Shown: piece by piece, positions 10,995 to 22,925 of the stretch | How positions within the stretch are numbered: the first letter of the stretch is position 1 | How the letters are laid out: each line of letters opens with the position of its first letter | Assembly: GCF_036711975.1 (NCBI RefSeq) | Contig: NC_091966.1 | Coordinates: forward strand, 34,603,501-34,667,500 | Source: Onthophagus taurus | Lineage: Eukaryota > Arthropoda > Insecta > Coleoptera > Scarabaeidae | Direction of reading: 5' to 3' | DNA length: 64,000 bases | Notes under the pieces: generated by a model | What the model was told of the DNA's origin: nothing | Database searches by the model: none | The model's input: the letters and a program-made list of their open reading frames with translations, nothing else | Made by a program: the position numbers and the translations under genes

Positions 10995-13900
10995 ATGAGG
11001 AGGATTTATTGAAGAGATCGGCCGAGGAGCGCGAGAAAATCTTCAAGAGGTATGAGTTGGGTAGAGCGGAGGGTGCCGAAATTGATCCCTGGGAAGACCC
11101 ACATTTTGAAGTTTACCATGTCACGGACAGGTATGGTTTTATGCACGATAAACCACTACCTTCCAAAGACTCGCATGAAATTAAAAAGGAACAGATTGAG
11201 TTAGAACGTATCAAAAAATGGATGAAGATGTTGAAATCGTGGGAGGAGAATGAAAAGTTAAAAGAGAAAGAGGATAAAGGGAAAATGAGGAAAATTAATG
11301 ATTTAAAAGCGAGTAATAAAAACAATAAACATTTAAAATCTATGGAAAGAGTTAATGAATGGGAATCTGTTCATAAAGAAAAATTACACAGGAGAGTTTA
11401 TAAAGGTATTCCTAATTCGTTAAGATCTCAAGTTTGGTGTAAATTATTAAATGTGGGGAAACATAAATCGGAAAAACATGGGGAATACGAACGTATGTTA
11501 AAATTAGCGCGAAAATACTCTACTGATGCCCGTCAAATCGATTCTGATGTAAATAGACAATTTAGGGAGCACATTTCGTTTAGAGAACGTTATAGCACCA
11601 AACAACAATCACTTTTTAACGTTCTAACCGCTTATGCCATGTACAACTCTGAAGTTGGTTATTGCCAAGGGATGTCTGGGGTTGCAGCCGTTTTACTTAT
11701 GTATATGGACGAAGAAGATGCATTTTGGGCGCTACATATACTCTTATCAGAGTCAAAATATGCAATGCATGGATTGTATAAAGAAGGATTTCCAAAATTA
11801 AATCGATTTTTAGAACATCATGATCGAATTTTAACGAAATTTATGCCAAAATTAAAGAATCATCTTGATAAACATGGTTTGGATGCTATTTTGTATTCTC
11901 TGAAATGGTATTTTGTTTGTTTTGTTGAAAGGGTATGTTTTTTTTTGTTTTTTATTATATTTGTTTATAAATCATTTCTATTATTATAGGTTCCTTTTAA
12001 TTTATGTCTTCGGATATGGGATATTTATTTGTTAGATGGTGAAAGAGTTATAACAGCTATGGCTTATACAATTCTTAAGATGCATAAACGTAGCTTAATG
12101 AAATTAAAAGATATGGATTCAATAACCCAATTTATTCAAGTAATTATTCTTATGAAATTAATTAGATTTTTTTTTTAATTCTATTGGTACAATTGATTGA
12201 AACACACAAAGTTACCTCCTTAATTTCGTTTATTAATTAAACGTCAATTATGACCTTTTTGGAAACATTCCCATCATTCAAATTCTATTGTAAGTGTTAA
12301 ATGTGATTCCTTATTAAAACCTATTAAACAGATAAGTGCAAGAGCAAAGTTAAACTTTCTTAAAAGTTCAAAAAAATGAAATATTGTACCAAAGCATATT
12401 TCCCAACATACACAAAACAGAGTTAATCTCTTTTATAAAGATTATTCAAAATGTAAATTCCTTCTATATGATAATTTCAATAAAAAAAGTTTTAAATTTA
12501 GAAATAAAACAAACTTATTGGTTAATAAACATAATTAAAAACCATATTTCAAAATAATATCTAGAATAACTGAAAATAATTTGAAACTTAATATCCAAGA
12601 AAAAATTGAAATGATAATAATAATCATTCATATATGAAATGACAGACCATCAAATATAAACTCTACAAATTCGATATAAGTAAAATTAAAAATAAGGAAT
12701 TGATTTTACTACATTTTCTAACAAGGGAAGTGTCACGACTGTGTCTCACCGATTTCGATGAAATTTGATGCACTCATAGAATGGGTCAAAATAAGGTTCG
12801 CACATTTTTTTATACGTGCGGTAAAAGCCCCTGGGGCGAGTTATAGGGGTTGAAAGCTTGGAGAAAAAGTACGTTTCTACTTATATTTTGAAAACGAAAA
12901 GTGCTATCAAAATTTCGTAAATTGTAGCTGTATTCATTTTAAAAGAGCTTTCTTTTGATGTATCATACATATACGAGAGGGTTAAAAGGGGCGAACTACC
13001 CCTACTTTTTCGGGTTTATTTAAAAACCACCCTATCGATTTTGATGACGTTAAATATACTTGTAGTGCATTCAAAAATATTAGTTAAGTGTTTTTTAAAC
13101 TCGGGTATTTTGAAAATACTTTAAACAAAACCGTAAATTAATCGCACAATAAAATGTTAAGTGTAAAATAAGGCATAATACACCATTTAGGGGTTGTTGG
13201 GGTTAACCACCCCCTTAAAAATTAATTCTATCCCGGGCGTTACCTGTCGATCACAGCGAAATTTGACGCTGTGTTTGATTTATATTTGAAGTAAAAATTT
13301 TTGAAAATGATTATAAAGGTTACAAATTAGGGGTAGTTTTTTGTTTATATCTCGAAAATGAAAACTGCCATCGTAATTTGTTAAATGTAGTATTGTTTTT
13401 TTTAATATCTATCTATATGGATGTTCCACCAGGTGAACTACCCCCATTTTCTTTAAATAATAAATATAAAACTACTAGATAAATAAGGTAGCAACTACAA
13501 TGTTTACGGCAGACAATATATACGTTTTGGCACCAAAACTCAGAAAGTTAACTTCAGAACACATAAAAAATTGGCTACAAAATGTATATTTTCCAAATAC
13601 TGGTTCTAAATCATTATTATTATTAGATTCTTGCAGTAGCCATTGACCTGAAGTTATTAGTGAAATAACTCCGTCAGATACTCATTTTAAACATTTATCT
13701 ATACCTGCAGGGACAACAGGTCAAATACAGCCCCTAGATGTATTTGGTTTCAGAATATGGAAAAATTTTATTAGAAGTTTCTCTGATCAGATTATTCTTT
13801 ACCAGTATGATGTCAATTTACATCAGAGGGATAATATATTAAAATTGCAATCCCTAAGCATAACCAGTTGTCTTCCCCACGGTTTATAAATGTTTTTAAA

Positions 13901-16900
13901 TACGCATGGTTTGCAAGTGGCTATACAGAGTGTCCCGTATCTTCCGCATCAGAGCATTATACGGTTATAGGATACGTTATTCTGAAGCGATTTTTCAAAT
14001 AAATTTAACGTAAGTTTAACGACGTCCAATAACGGACGACTTTAATACACAGAAAAAGTTCATTTCTCTTTCCTTGTCGAATCTATTGGTGAGTATACGT
14101 GGGAAACGAGTTATCATCGGCGTAGCGGACCGGCCGAGGATGGCACCGATTTTATTAGAAAGATCGCTTCAGAATAATGTATCCTACAACCGTATAATGC
14201 TCTGTGCGGAAGATACGGGACACCTGTATAGAGGAGAGACTAGACCATTTTGAAAATCCCGTGAAAGTTTGCTTTTTGAGTGAAAAGCCAATGTGTGATA
14301 TCTGTGGGGATATAGCGGTCATAACATGTGTATGGTGCAAAAAATCCTTATGTTTAAAACATTTTTTCCACGACTTTCATTTTTCACAACACTATGTAGA
14401 ATAAAAATAAGTTTAATATTGAACCTAAAAAACGTCAATTACTAATATAAAATAAACTTCTTTGGTATAATCAACCATTTTTTTGTCAGTTGCTTTTTAA
14501 CTCATAAATAAATAAAATATTTATCTTGTAGTTTTATATCTATTATTTAAAGAAAATGAGGGTAGTTCACATCGGGGAACATCGATATAGATAGATTTAA
14601 AAAAAAAAACAATACTACATTTAACGAATTACGATAGCAGCTTTCATTTTCGATATATAAACAAAAAGCTACCCCTAATTTATAACCTTTATAACCATTT
14701 TCAAAAATTTACGTAAATTTATTTTATTTAATTTTATTAAAACGTAGTTTTTCTCAAAATTTTCAACCCCTATAACTCGCCCCAGGGGCTTTTACCGCAC
14801 GTATAAAAAAATGTGCGAACCTTATTTTGGCCCATTCTATGACTATATATACCAAATTTCATCGAAATCGGTGAGACACAGTCGTGACACTTCCCTTGTA
14901 AGTAAAACCAATAATAATAACAGAGATAAAAACAAAAAACTTACAAATGATATAAATGAGATCCAACACAAATATAATTAGCTACGTAAAACTAATAGAG
15001 TGATAAATTTTACTGATAAATATACAGGATGTCTCAGCGAGACTGGTCATTAAACGTTTCTGGGATTCTGGCCAAAATAAAAATTTGAGAATTCAGGCTT
15101 AGATGTTATCAATTGCGTTCTTTTCGACTAAAATATTTTCATATTTCTAGCACTTCCGATTATACCGGAAGTCGCCACCTACTTTATTTTTTTAAATGGA
15201 ACAGCCTGTATATTTTCATATATTTGGATTTGTCTGTTTTCAAGGTTTATAAGTAACTTTACTTTTTGCAATTTGATTCGGCCGTTTTCGAATTATTTGA
15301 ATTTTTTTAGAAAAATATGCCCCAGCAGACGTTTTTTTTTCAAAAAAAATCAGAGAACACTCGATTTTTGGGATATCAATTTAGAATTGAGAACATGTTT
15401 AAGCAACATGATGGAGTATGTTTTGATGCCGAGAACGGCTGTCTAGATCGTTTGGTCACTTTACTTACTGTACGTTAACTTTTCGAAATTTTGATGTACC
15501 ATAACTTCATTTTTTTAAACAGTTTACCTTAGTTACCCTTAGTCATAAATTCAACTTTGAAAAACCCAAAATACTAGATTCACATAAAAATGCTAGAGAG
15601 AACTTAGAATCGATATACAGATGTCCGGAAATGACGTGTACAACGCAAGACCACAAGTACCTTGACTAAAAATATGATGATTTAACTCAACTTATCTATA
15701 TACAAAATTGCTTAGTTTAGCCGCTAGAGGGCTTTAAAAATAATATGTTTTTTAATTTTTTTTTAAATAAGTCGAAAAATCCTCGATAGATTTTATTCAT
15801 TTTTTGGTCATGCATTTGTATCAGTAGATTACAGCTATTTGTGGAATAAACTCTAATTTCGAAAATTATAGGGTGTTTAAAAACTTTGTAACAATAAATT
15901 ATGCATCCATATCTTTTTAACTCCCTGTACAAACACTACCATTTTATTTTTCTGAATAGTTACTTTAATTTAGAAACTATTATCTCTCTTACAAAATTTC
16001 AGTTGGGTGAACGGTTTAGCCACAAAAAAATATTTTGTAAATCCCCACAAGCGCGAATGAGTGATGCAAGGTAACTACGTTTTTTTTTAATAGTTGGCTA
16101 GGTATAATTAATTTTAAAAACAAAAACATTTTGTCACTTAAACTTGACAGCAGTATTCGCATTTTTGTTTTGCCTTTTATCTTTGATTATTGAAAAATGT
16201 AAACAATACAGTTAACTTTAAAACAGATGTATTTAAAGTTGGTGCACATTATCCAATATTTTGAATAAATTAAAAATATAATAAGTGGATCGATGTTTAG
16301 AGATATTTTTCTACATAAATATAATATTTACATAGTATTAAAAAAAATTTTTAATATTTCATATAATTTTCAAATAATTTCAATAGAACTAATTTTCCAG
16401 ATGCTCTTAATAGTGAACAGGTTTCTCCTCTTGTATAAATTTGATAATGGCGATCATAAGATATATAATGCGTAAATGAGTTATAATGAAAGTAAAATTA
16501 TAATTTGTGCTTTAATTTAATGATAAATGTTAACAATTTTAAATGTTAATTGTGTCATATAGAATATTTCCTTTTATAATCCTTTTTTAGTCCAATATCT
16601 GTTTCAATCAATTGTACCGAGAAAATTAAAAACCTCCATATTACTATTGTATAATTTAATTGTATTTTTAATAGGTGAAATTGTACAAAGATTTTCTATA
16701 CGACGAGGACGCTGTGATACAAATGTTGGAAAGGTCGATGGATGAACTTAAAAAATCTAAACTGGACTTGCCTCCGCCTGCCAGTAAAGAAGAGTTACCC
16801 AATCGACCCTTCGGCATCTTCATCGAGCCGACGTTCGAACAAATAGTTGGGCATCGACTCGAGAAGTTCTCGGAGAAAGAAAAAGAAACGAACGAATTGG

Positions 16901-19900
16901 TTTTGTTACGAAGGGAACAGGCTCGGCAGTCAATGGAAGAAAGTCGTGAATCGCAGGCGTCTACCGGCGGGGAATCCGTTGGGAACGCAGGTACAGATAT
17001 TGATAGTATTTCCGTTGCGAGTAGTTTCGGTCGGATATCACTTGCTAGTGATACTAGCGTTTGTGAAAGCACCAACAGTAGTAGCATTGTTATTGAATGT
17101 ACTAGATTGTGAAATGTTTCAATTTTCTTTAAAGAAAAGCACAGACTTTCTTTCTTCTTTCGTGTTTTGTGTTTGTAAAAAGTTTTTCCTTTTTAAACTG
17201 ATTTTGGTTAGGTTAGAATGGTGATGATTTTAAGGGATTATTTAAGATATTTTAATTTTTTTGCTTAGCTAATTTATATTTATAAAAAATGATAGATATA
17301 ACTTTACCAAAGCTTTGCCTTATAATGAAAAATTACGAATAATATAGTACAAACAGTTTATATCCCAGAAAATATTACATAAAAGTATAATTATTTTTAT
17401 TAAAAAAATTAAGTACTTATGTATTCGAAAAAACGTTCTTTTTTTTGCTAATTTATTACTTTTTTTTTGTATATATTGGGTTAGGTTGATGTTAACAGTA
17501 TTTGGATAAAAAAATTATTATTTTTTTTGTAAAATATAATCTTTTTTAATGATTTTTAAAAAGTTTCGAAACGGTACTTAAAAAGAATTTATCAAAATCC
17601 GTTTCTAAACACCAAAAATCGTTTGTATACAGTGTTTCAAAAGTATTATGTCAAACTGAAGTCTTGTAAGTATTTATTTAAAATAATCGTAACTAATAAG
17701 TAATTGATCAATGTTTAATAACTTTTATATAAAAAATAGTGGTGAAGTTTTCGAATACTGGAATTGAAGAATGAATTCGAATTCCAGAAAAAAATCTCAA
17801 TTTAATCATTCATAATTGATGATTTAAAATCGAGTATTTGATTTTGGTTTCGAATACAGTAAAGCAGAATATGAATTTTTTTCAGAACTCGAATGCAAAG
17901 AATTGCAAGTTCTTTAAAACCATTTTGGAATCGAATAATTCAAATATGAGACGCAATTTTTGTCTTGGAATATTTTTGATCTCTTCAGTATGGATGCCAA
18001 CATAGAGTAGGTAGTATTTTTGTAAGGATAGTATCAAACACAGAACTGAAGGTAACGTCAGTGACAACTTGATCCACATTTAGACACTAAAGGGCATGTT
18101 TCGCTAACACATTATACAGATTGCAGGATTTTGAATTTATTAACAAAGTTAAAGTATTAGAGTTACATAAACTCTCATAGCGCTATCATAGGATGGTTTG
18201 TTTTAAAAAGCACTTTTTGTTTTAAGTATTTTACTTTAACCCTATGAGGATAAAATTAAAAATATTTTACTTCTGATTATCTTATTTCCAGGATGTGGTT
18301 AGCGTTATATTACACCTAGCTACTTTCTGTGGATCAATAAAAAATAATATTGCAAGTGAGAGAGCTTTCCCATTCAGATCTATGCGCTTATTTATCATAC
18401 CTTACTTCTTAGGCACACATTTTTTATACTTTTGGCTTCCTACCATGTCTTATCTTCTCTGGTGCAGCACCAATTAGACTATTTGCAAGACGAAACATCT
18501 TCAATGGTATCTCATTTGTGTTGCTTTCTCGAAATAAAATTAATGCATTTAAATGCAAGCATCTAGAAAATACCAAAAATTCATGTCTTATGCATTAGTT
18601 ATACAGATAAGATATAAAGGGGCAAGCATCCTCTTGAATTTGAGCCATCTTCTATTGATCCAGTATTAATCTGTGATAAATTCTGTGAGTAAATTGTGTG
18701 CTTTTACCAATTAAGTTTGTCGTCACAACTCGACTGTTCGTTCCAATATAATCTGGAAACTTCGCTCAGCTCGCACCTAAGCCTTTTAACTTCATAGGTT
18801 TTAGAACGTTATCATTGATTCATCAGTTGATTGATGTTCACTAGGTTTCAATGATGCGATACAAATTTCAGATGATATGTTGAGCAGGGGACTAATTTTG
18901 TAATTTATTGTGATTGAGATGCAAAGTAGTAAGCAACAACCAAAAATCTTTTTTGGCACAAAATTGGTGCTGCCACCATTTTTTTGTAGCGTGTTCAAAT
19001 TTGTTTGAAAATCAATCTGGTCCATTATCTATTTTGCAGTAAATTTAGAAATATCTTCGTAGGAGTGTCTGAAAAAGATTTACAGCTGTAACTGCGATTA
19101 CTGAAATTTCGAATAGCTTCTTCATGATTCATTTGAGGTTCAGCTCATTCAACTTGCTCATCGCAGAATTGTAATCGCTATCTAATGGTAAATAGTCTCC
19201 ATCTCCAACATACCATTCAGTTATTTCATATTGTGAGCGTTGATGAGAATGTTTAGTTTTCTGTTGCATAACTCAGATTTCACCTAATTCTTGTGAATAA
19301 AAAAGATCCACTTCTTCAACGTCTGAATTTATTGTGGCATCAATAGAATCGTTCTTATTGAATAGGGAAATATATGTATTGGCAATAAATAATATTGGGG
19401 TTATTTAATAAAAATTAAAAACTAATTTGTTCTTCCTTGCTGTTTACAACTCCTTCCCAATGTCTAACAAAGTTTTTTATATCTCGTTAATAAAAATCAC
19501 CCATTTTCCGAAAAATTCTTTCAACCAAGTTCTCAATTCTGCATATCAGTATTAAACGATATTCCGGGCAAAGCATTTGAAAGATGTGGAAATTTGATGT
19601 GGCAGCACTTTCTAGCCATACGTTTCAATGGCTTAATTGGTGATATGATAATTCTACACGGCTATTTCCATCTGTTGAACATAGAGTTCCGTTGACCGTT
19701 CGGTTTCGTTCAAGCAATTCGTAATGGATAATCCGTTCCCAGTCCTACCATACGCACAACTAAGCCATTCCTGTGCTGCTTCTTATTAATTAAGATGCAC
19801 CAATTTTCATTGCCAATAACAATTAGGTAAAGAAATCGTTACTTGTGTCTATGAGTTGAACAGTAACGAGTTAAGCAAACCGGCAAAGATTGTGTCTCAT

Positions 19901-22900
19901 TATTTTTTGTTATTATCACTTAAAGCATGCGCAATCCATACACTACACTTCTGAATATTACTTATTGAGAGAAGATACTTCTTTATATCAGTATGGGAGC
20001 TTTCCGCTTTCTATGTCTCGATTTCTCTTCATCGATGTTTCCAAAATTTCCATTTTTGAACTTAGTACCAGTCATAGGCGGATCTTTTAGCTATACACCC
20101 TCTCCATATATAGCACAAATGTCGTAAACAGCTTTAGAACCTCGATTAAGAGCAGAAAGGAAGGAAATGTTGAAAATGCTCATTTCTTTTTAACTTTTTT
20201 TTAACTTAAAAAAAAACGTAACTACTAGCAATTTATTCAAAGAATTCATAGAATTCTTATGGTGCATTTATTATCAGTTAAAGCATGCGCAATCCATTCT
20301 CTACACTTCTGAATATTACTTATTGAGAGAAGATACTTCTTTATATCAGTATGGGAACTTTCCGCTTTCTCTCAATTTCTCTTCATCGATGTTTCCAAAA
20401 TTTCCATTTTTGAACTTAGTACCAGTCACAAGGGGATCTTTTAGCTATACACCCTCTCCATATATAGCACAAATGCCGTAAACAGCTTTAGAACCTTGAT
20501 TAAGAGCAGAAAATGTTGAAAATGCTCATTTCTTTTTAACTTAACATTCCATTTTAATGAGCCGCAAATTAATGTAAATTTGTTTAAATAAAAAAAGAAA
20601 CATAGTTTTTGGTAGAACAGACATTCTGACACTCTATTTATCTGTTGTTCGTACGACAGCTTATCTCAAAAATTGGGAAAGCAGGAATATTACATCCTTA
20701 ATAGCAATATTCTTCAGAATTATGAAATGTTTGCTTGCTCGAAAAATTAAACATGTGCCAATAAAGTTTTCAGATAATACATTTTGGATAACGTATCGTA
20801 TTTTAGTGTATAGCTTGGACAAGAGAAGTGTAGAAACATAGTTATAATCTTCCAATCATCGCTTATTAGTATTTCTAATGCGAGGTATGAAATATTGTGT
20901 GTACTTTAAAATTCCTCACTTGAATAACACAGCACTTGTCTAACCATTTCATGATAAGAGTGGGAATTATCCAGGCACTATTTGTTTAGTGATGTATGCA
21001 CCTCACAGTGTTTAACTGGGAGTTCACTTATATTGGTTTTTCAAGCAAAAAAAGTTATTTGTCTGTTTTCTAGAGCTGTTTTCGTCATCCATCATCCACT
21101 TTTATCGACGAATATCTATTTCTAAATCTATTGATCCATTCTCTACTTGCATTAAAGTTGTTTTTATTGTTCACTCTCCATTTTTGAGTCTGATTCTCCA
21201 AAAATAACTTCAAATAAAAAACAGTTTAACTCAGCGTTAAACTGCAAATATGATAATTGTAAATAGCGAAGATAGGAGATTGACCCTTACCCTGGGTCTT
21301 TTGCCAATTTATTACACTGCCAGAATTGATTTAGATAAGACATATACATCAAGCTTCTAAACAATTTTATTCAAAATTTGCATTAAATATCTCCAAAAAA
21401 AAGAAATTTTTTATTTCAATTAACTTATTTAAATTTTTATATTTCAGATTGATAAACTACTTTTGAAACACTTGTATATAGTATTTAAGGCATGTATGTT
21501 TGAAAAGTTTTCACCACCCCCTTTTCACTTGTAAATACATTTAACGTTCAATTTTGGTTGCATGCAGACCCCGATCCTGCACGCAAATGTGATTTATTTA
21601 CATTTTAATTAGTCGTCTATTTAGCTAAATGTAAGATTTAATTATTATTTTTTTACTTTGTACTCACATCTAATATAAAACAAATTTTCGTACAAAATTC
21701 TTTGTTTATTTGGTTTTTGGTAGCACCCTTTACTCTCTCATGCTTTTTATAATTTTTTTATCACTCATTTATGTGAATAATCATAATTTCTAAAACGGTT
21801 TTTATGGAACGATCATTTTCATTCAACTAATAGTTGTGTGTAATAAAATTTTTTGTTTCTTGTATATATGCTTTTTAGTATAAAAAGTATTTGCACAATT
21901 TTGGCTTTTTTAAAAAAATGTTTAAATTGCAATCGAGTGTAAAACAAAGCGTGTTATTATTCTAGTTTTGCCAGTAATCAGCATTTGAATGGAACGCATC
22001 GAATGCAATTATAAAATTGGTATGTGTGAGTGCCCCAAAAGCACGAAATTAACCGCCCCATTTTTTTTCTAATCTTTAGACGATGTTTCTTCTTGTGTTT
22101 CTAACCCAAATAATTCCGAAAAATCCAACCAAACCGAAGACAATTTTCTTCCATCCCAATACAATTATTCCCAACCGAAGAAACCTTTACTATTCAATTT
22201 GAAGAGGAAGGATAAGTCTAAGTACACAATCTTTACGCATTTTTTACCCAAGTCTAATAGTAATAAAGTGTATTTTACTTCTAATGTTACATTTCTACGT
22301 AAATAAGAACATTTTTTAAATTATCATCCCTTACTTTGCACTTTTTATCCCACACAAAAAAATATTTAACGTTTTATTAACTTTACGAACCTCAACATTT
22401 TTATAATTAGGTTCAAAATTTTCATTCGACCCAAGTATGGATGACGCTAGTTCGTTACTCGATTGCGAACACACTGGTTCAAGAAGATCTTTAGCCGATA
22501 CTAGCGTCACTTCGACGGCTGATTTATCTGCATTCTCGACCATCACAAGATCTCAAGCGCACGACAACAGCTTGGATACGCACAGTAACATGTCGGATAA
22601 TTCCGTCGGAGGTGGCAGTTCCGTCGGATCAGGTATTGGATTACCGAATACGCTTCAAAAGGTTCTCAGCGCGCACTCTACCCCCAGGGCGACTCCACAC
22701 AATCCCAGTCCGGATGTTTTAAGAATCTACGTACCCTATTCAACATCAGTGGAGACACCAGTCGCCAGCCCGCAGAACGGCGATTTAACCCGCAGTTTAC
22801 CCTACGCATTTCCAGATAATCGGATACGGATTCGAATCGATAACGATGAATTGGCCACACCTTTAGTCGAACATGGTCAGTTCAAAACCTTTCATCTTGA

Positions 22901-22925
22901 AAGTCCCGAAGTGGACCTTGAATAA
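10991..22925 (+). CDS. RN-tre: RN-tre / USP6NL-type TBC-domain RabGAP
   Basis: Proteins of this family stimulate GTP hydrolysis by endosomal Rabs. Proposed exons: 10991-11932, 11990-12139, 16675-16990, 22080-22259 and 22411-22925. Phases agree at every junction, giving 700 aa. The N-terminus has [20 protein letters not shown]. The TBC domain follows: [15 protein letters not shown], then [19 protein letters not shown] (arginine finger region), [18 protein letters not shown] (glutamine finger YCQG), and [19 protein letters not shown]. Exon 3 resumes the family sequence with [14 protein letters not shown] and [10 protein letters not shown]. Exons 4-5 encode a Ser/Thr/Asn-rich tail ending at 22925. 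If the exon 3 donor (CAG|GTACAG) is ignored, the frame runs on to a stop at 17110-17112, so a shorter form of about 509 aa is possible. The join to exons 4-5 is inference from phase and proximity. Confidence 0.85.
12140..12720. other. Intron 2 of the RN-tre gene, left part
   Basis: AT-rich intronic DNA after the donor GTAATT. I see no coding or repeat structure until the pogo-like element begins. Confidence 0.5.
12721..14899 (+). mobile_element. Degenerate pogo/Tigger-like element (DDE_1 transposase remains)
   Basis: The ends are inverted copies: ACAAGGGAAGTGTCACGAC at 12721 and its complement ending at 14899. The similarity continues inward for several hundred bases (right arm about 14500-14899, left arm longer). 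The centre holds pieces of a DDE_1 transposase. Around 13501-13890 these read [20 protein letters not shown], then [20 protein letters not shown], with stops and a frameshift. The C-terminus at 14230-14403 has [11 protein letters not shown] and [20 protein letters not shown], a cysteine-rich end. A 301-bp MITE splits the C-terminal part. Confidence 0.8.
13926..14226. mobile_element. 301-bp TA-flanked MITE nested in the pogo-like transposase
   Basis: The termini CAGAGTGTCCCGTATCTTCC and the complementary right end form inverted repeats of about 65 bp. TA is duplicated at 13924-13925 and 14227-14228. Removing the element and one TA joins the flanks in frame ([12 protein letters not shown]), which supports the exact boundaries. 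Confidence 0.85.
14900..16674. other. Intron 2 of the RN-tre gene, right part, with MITE fragments
   Basis: A probable ~190-bp MITE at about 15022-15213 starts TATACAGGATGTCTCAGCGA and ends CAGCCTGTATA. It contains the palindrome-like CTTCCGATTATACCGGAAG. Another element-like end, TAACTCCCTGTAC, lies near 15920-15932. No coding sequence was recognised. The intron ends at the acceptor AATAG before 16675. Confidence 0.45.
16991..18429. other. Alternative exon 3 tail / 3' UTR and intron 3 start
   Basis: If the GTACAG donor at 16991 is not used, coding continues to the stop at 17110-17112. The spacer beyond is AT-rich with T-runs and no recognised gene. Either this is the 3' UTR of a short RN-tre form or it is wholly intronic. 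Confidence 0.4.
18430..19330 (-). mobile_element. Decayed piggyBac-type transposase
   Basis: Minus-strand pieces resemble the piggyBac (PGBD) core. The pieces are [20 protein letters not shown] followed by [11 protein letters not shown] (around the first catalytic aspartate, 18801-19025), [11 protein letters not shown] just downstream, and [14 protein letters not shown] with GRKPK near 18440-18540. Stops and frame changes separate them. No terminal repeats or TTAA pair were identified, so the limits are approximate. Confidence 0.5.
19331..19910. other. Intron 3 spacer
   Basis: AT-rich intronic DNA with possible mariner-like debris on the minus strand (a GNENWCILI-like stretch near 19800). 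The evidence is too weak to name an element. Confidence 0.3.
19911..20545. repeat. Tandem duplication of ~280 bp with a filler segment between copies
   Basis: Bases 19911-20195 and 20270-20545 are near-identical direct copies; both contain AAAGCATGCGCAATCCAT and CATCGATGTTTCCAAAATTT. They differ by small indels, for example GGAAGGAAA present only in the first. Between them, 20208-20269 matches 23509-23570 downstream of the gene almost base for base. Confidence 0.85.
20546..22079. other. Rest of RN-tre intron 3
   Basis: AT-rich intronic sequence. I see no ORF or repeat of note. It ends in a T-rich tract and the acceptor TCTTTAG at 22073-22079. Confidence 0.45.

Noticed and set aside
16847-17224. 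125-aa ORF overlapping RN-tre exon 3 in another frame
   Set aside because: The frame at 16675 carries the conserved family sequence; this one is a shadow.
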